Positions 62,796-64,000 of a stretch of 64,000 bases of DNA are shown here, piece after piece. The position numbers were made by a program, and so were the translations under genes. The notes beneath the pieces were generated by a model that saw only the letters and a program-made list of their open reading frames with translations, was not told the origin of the DNA and made no database searches. This DNA comes from CAWFNW01 sp963817405 (lineage in GTDB: Bacteria; Actinomycetota; Coriobacteriia; Anaerosomatales; Anaerosomataceae). Location of the stretch: contig CAWFNW010000003.1 of the NCBI GenBank assembly GCA_963817405.1, forward strand, positions 558,001 through 622,000, written 5' to 3'. How positions within the stretch are numbered: position 1 is the first letter of the stretch; every line of letters starts with the position of its first letter.

Positions 62796-63711
62796 GCTCC
62801 ACATCAACTTCCTCGGTGCGCGCCGTATCTTCTTCATCATCTCTGGTGCGCTCGTCGTCGCGAGCGTGATCGCGCTCGCGACCGTCGGGCTCAACTTCGG
62901 TGTTGAGTTCCAAGGCGGCACGATTGCCACGTTCGGCGCCTCGCAGGGCGCCACGGTCGAGACGGTGCGGGAAGCGCTCATCGCCGCAGACGTCGCCGAT
63001 GCGCAGAACGCCACCATCCAGCAGACCGACAACGGCGGGTTCATCGTCCGCACCGCCGAGAAGGATATCGCTGTCGCGGAGCAGGAGATGGTCGCGGTCG
63101 CCGACAAGCTCGGCGTCGCGCAGGCCGACGTGAACGTGACGACCATCGGCGCAGGTTGGGGCGCAAACGTCACCCGCTCGGCCATCATTGCGCTGATCGT
63201 CTCGATGATCGGTGTGCTCGTGTACGTGTCGATCCGTTTCGAGTACAAGATGTCCATAACCGCGATCATCGCCCTTGTTCACGACGCGCTCGTCGTGCTG
63301 GGCATCTACATCATCGCGGGCCGCGAAGTCACGCCGAACACGATCGCCGCGCTCCTGACCATCCTCGGGTACTCGCTCTACGACACGATCGTCGTGTTCC
63401 ACCGCATCCGAGAGAACACGTCGAACGTGGGTAAGCGGAGCTTCATGGAGATGGCGAACGACTCGATCAACCAGGTCTTCATGCGGTGGATCAACACGGC
63501 GATGACGCAGATCATCCCGGTCATCTGCCTGCTGCTGTTCGGTGGCGAGACGCTCCGCGACTTCGCGTTCGCCATGACGTTCGGTCTCATCTCGAGCGCC
63601 TACTCATCCGTCTTCCTCGCAAGCCCGCTCTACGCGGTGTGGAAGGAGCGCGAGCCCCGCTACCAGGCGCTCAAGAAGAAGTACGAGGGCAGGGTGGCGA
63701 AGGCGTCGTAA
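62779..63711 (+). CDS. secF: Protein translocase subunit SecF
   Basis: 310-residue partner of SecD. First helix at about 16-37, GLNFGVEFQGGTI, then five C-terminal helices with RFEYKMSITAIIALVHDALVVLGIY and the DTIVVFHRIRENT block. Starts with GTG inside secD; an in-frame GTG at 62788 (SKLHINFLGARR) is an alternative. A terminator follows. Confidence 0.95.
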   Translation: MSTVSKLHINFLGARRIFFIISGALVVASVIALATVGLNFGVEFQGGTIATFGASQGATVETVREALIAADVADAQNATIQQTDNGGFIVRTAEKDIAVAEQEMVAVADKLGVAQADVNVTTIGAGWGANVTRSAIIALIVSMIGVLVYVSIRFEYKMSITAIIALVHDALVVLGIYIIAGREVTPNTIAALLTILGYSLYDTIVVFHRIRENTSNVGKRSFMEMANDSINQVFMRWINTAMTQIIPVICLLLFGGETLRDFAFAMTFGLISSAYSSVFLASPLYAVWKEREPRYQALKKKYEGRVAKAS

Positions 63712-63733
63712 GGCGCCCATACACGATGTATCA

Positions 63734-63769
63734 GTCGAGGCCGACGCGCGGGTGCGTGTCGGCCTCGAC
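63734..63769 (+). terminator. Terminator of yajC-secDF
   Basis: GTCGAGGCCGAC (63734-63745) pairs with GTCGGCCTCGAC (63758-63769). No T-run; the recJ -10 box begins four bases later. Confidence 0.7.
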
Positions 63770-63772
63770 GAG

Positions 63773-63778
63773 TAGAAT
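63773..63778 (+). promoter_or_regulatory. -10 box of recJ, implying a leaderless mRNA
   Basis: TAGAAT ends six bases before the ATG at 63785. The -35 would fall inside the loop of the terminator hairpin. Confidence 0.5.
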
Positions 63779-63784
63779 GGGCCC

Positions 63785-64000
63785 ATGACGAGCTGCGACA
63801 GAAGCGAGTGGACGCCGTTTCGGCCGGATGCCGCGGTCGTCGCTTCGCTCGCCGCGGGGCTCGGTGTGTCGCAGGTCACGGCTCAGGTCCTCGCTGCGCG
63901 CGGCATCGTTTCCGTCGATCAGGCGCGGGCCTTCCTCTCACCATCGCTCACGCGCGACTGGCCGGACACTGCGGCCATCCCCGGTCTCGCCCAGGCTGCG
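63785..64000 (+). CDS. recJ: Single-strand exonuclease RecJ, N-terminus (cut by window end)
   Basis: First 72 residues of a DHH-family exonuclease. The start resembles the RecJ N-terminus: a segment like LGVSQVTAQVLAARGIVSVDQARAFLSPSLT followed by the acidic DWPDTAAIPGLAQA. The catalytic DHH motif is beyond the window, so the call rests on the N-terminal pattern alone. Confidence 0.75.
   Translation, partial: MTSCDRSEWTPFRPDAAVVASLAAGLGVSQVTAQVLAARGIVSVDQARAFLSPSLTRDWPDTAAIPGLAQAA

Overview
The window is a 64 kb piece of a GC-rich bacterial chromosome made almost entirely of core and biosynthetic genes. A high-GC actinomycetote, probably of the anaerobic Coriobacteriia type, fits best. The support is many GTG starts, TAGAAT/TATACT-type -10 boxes, an SOS box of the GAAC-N4-GTTC class, a cobalamin-type ribonucleotide reductase, a Mycobacterium-like Dcd, a superoxide reductase, formate-THF ligase with FolD, and a 16S-23S-5S operon without spacer tRNAs. 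The lineage is an inference from content; the 16S gene at 28183-29694 would settle it. I see no phage, insertion sequence, CRISPR array, integron or defence island.

Layout. 1-8070: translation genes (end of thrS, infC-rpmI-rplT, then pheST behind a T-box), interrupted by a TasA-like surface protein with its SipW-type signal peptidase. 8208-18615: one long arginine operon argC-J-B-D-F-R-G-(TatA-like)-H running on into a DNA glycosylase (mpg) and a NIF3-family protein; argD carries an apparent single-base frameshift. 18704-26201: two class A penicillin-binding proteins on the minus strand, either side of a plus-strand U32 peptidase. 26405-33170: tyrS, a possible small RNA, and the rrn operon with perfect processing stems around 16S, 23S and 5S. 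33288-41296: NifU-like protein, nrdJ, dcd, a geranylgeranyl-reductase-type flavoprotein, a Cys-rich small protein with an endonuclease III-like enzyme, a DUF1015 protein and azlCD. 41378-45103: zinc-ribbon protein, rhomboid protease, lemA-htpX-lgt, and a 68-residue orphan. 45252-51141: DUF3048 lipoprotein, pdxST, yebC, and ruvCAB under a near-consensus SOS box. 51214-58173: superoxide reductase, isochorismatase-family hydrolase, fhs-folD, a membrane-anchored secreted protein, cold-shock protein, queH and queA. 58187-64000: anti-sigma and ECF sigma factor, tgt, yajC-secD-secF, and the start of recJ.

How the genes work together. The arginine operon encodes every step from acetylglutamate to arginine plus its own repressor. 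queA, queH and tgt cover the last steps of queuosine tRNA modification. fhs and folD link formate to methylene-tetrahydrofolate. nrdJ and dcd feed deoxynucleotide pools. pdxS and pdxT make pyridoxal phosphate. yajC-secDF, lgt, htpX, lemA and rhomboid serve the membrane and secretion. Control is visible as a T-box (pheST), an AUU start with an upstream attenuator-like hairpin (infC), an SOS box (ruvCAB), dyads at several promoters, and three genes (queH, tgt, recJ) that look leaderless.

No clear new multi-gene system is evident. The most unusual items are the Cys-rich/endonuclease III pair, the TatA-like insert in the arginine operon, the possible short RNA upstream of rrn, and several conserved-looking tiny membrane proteins.
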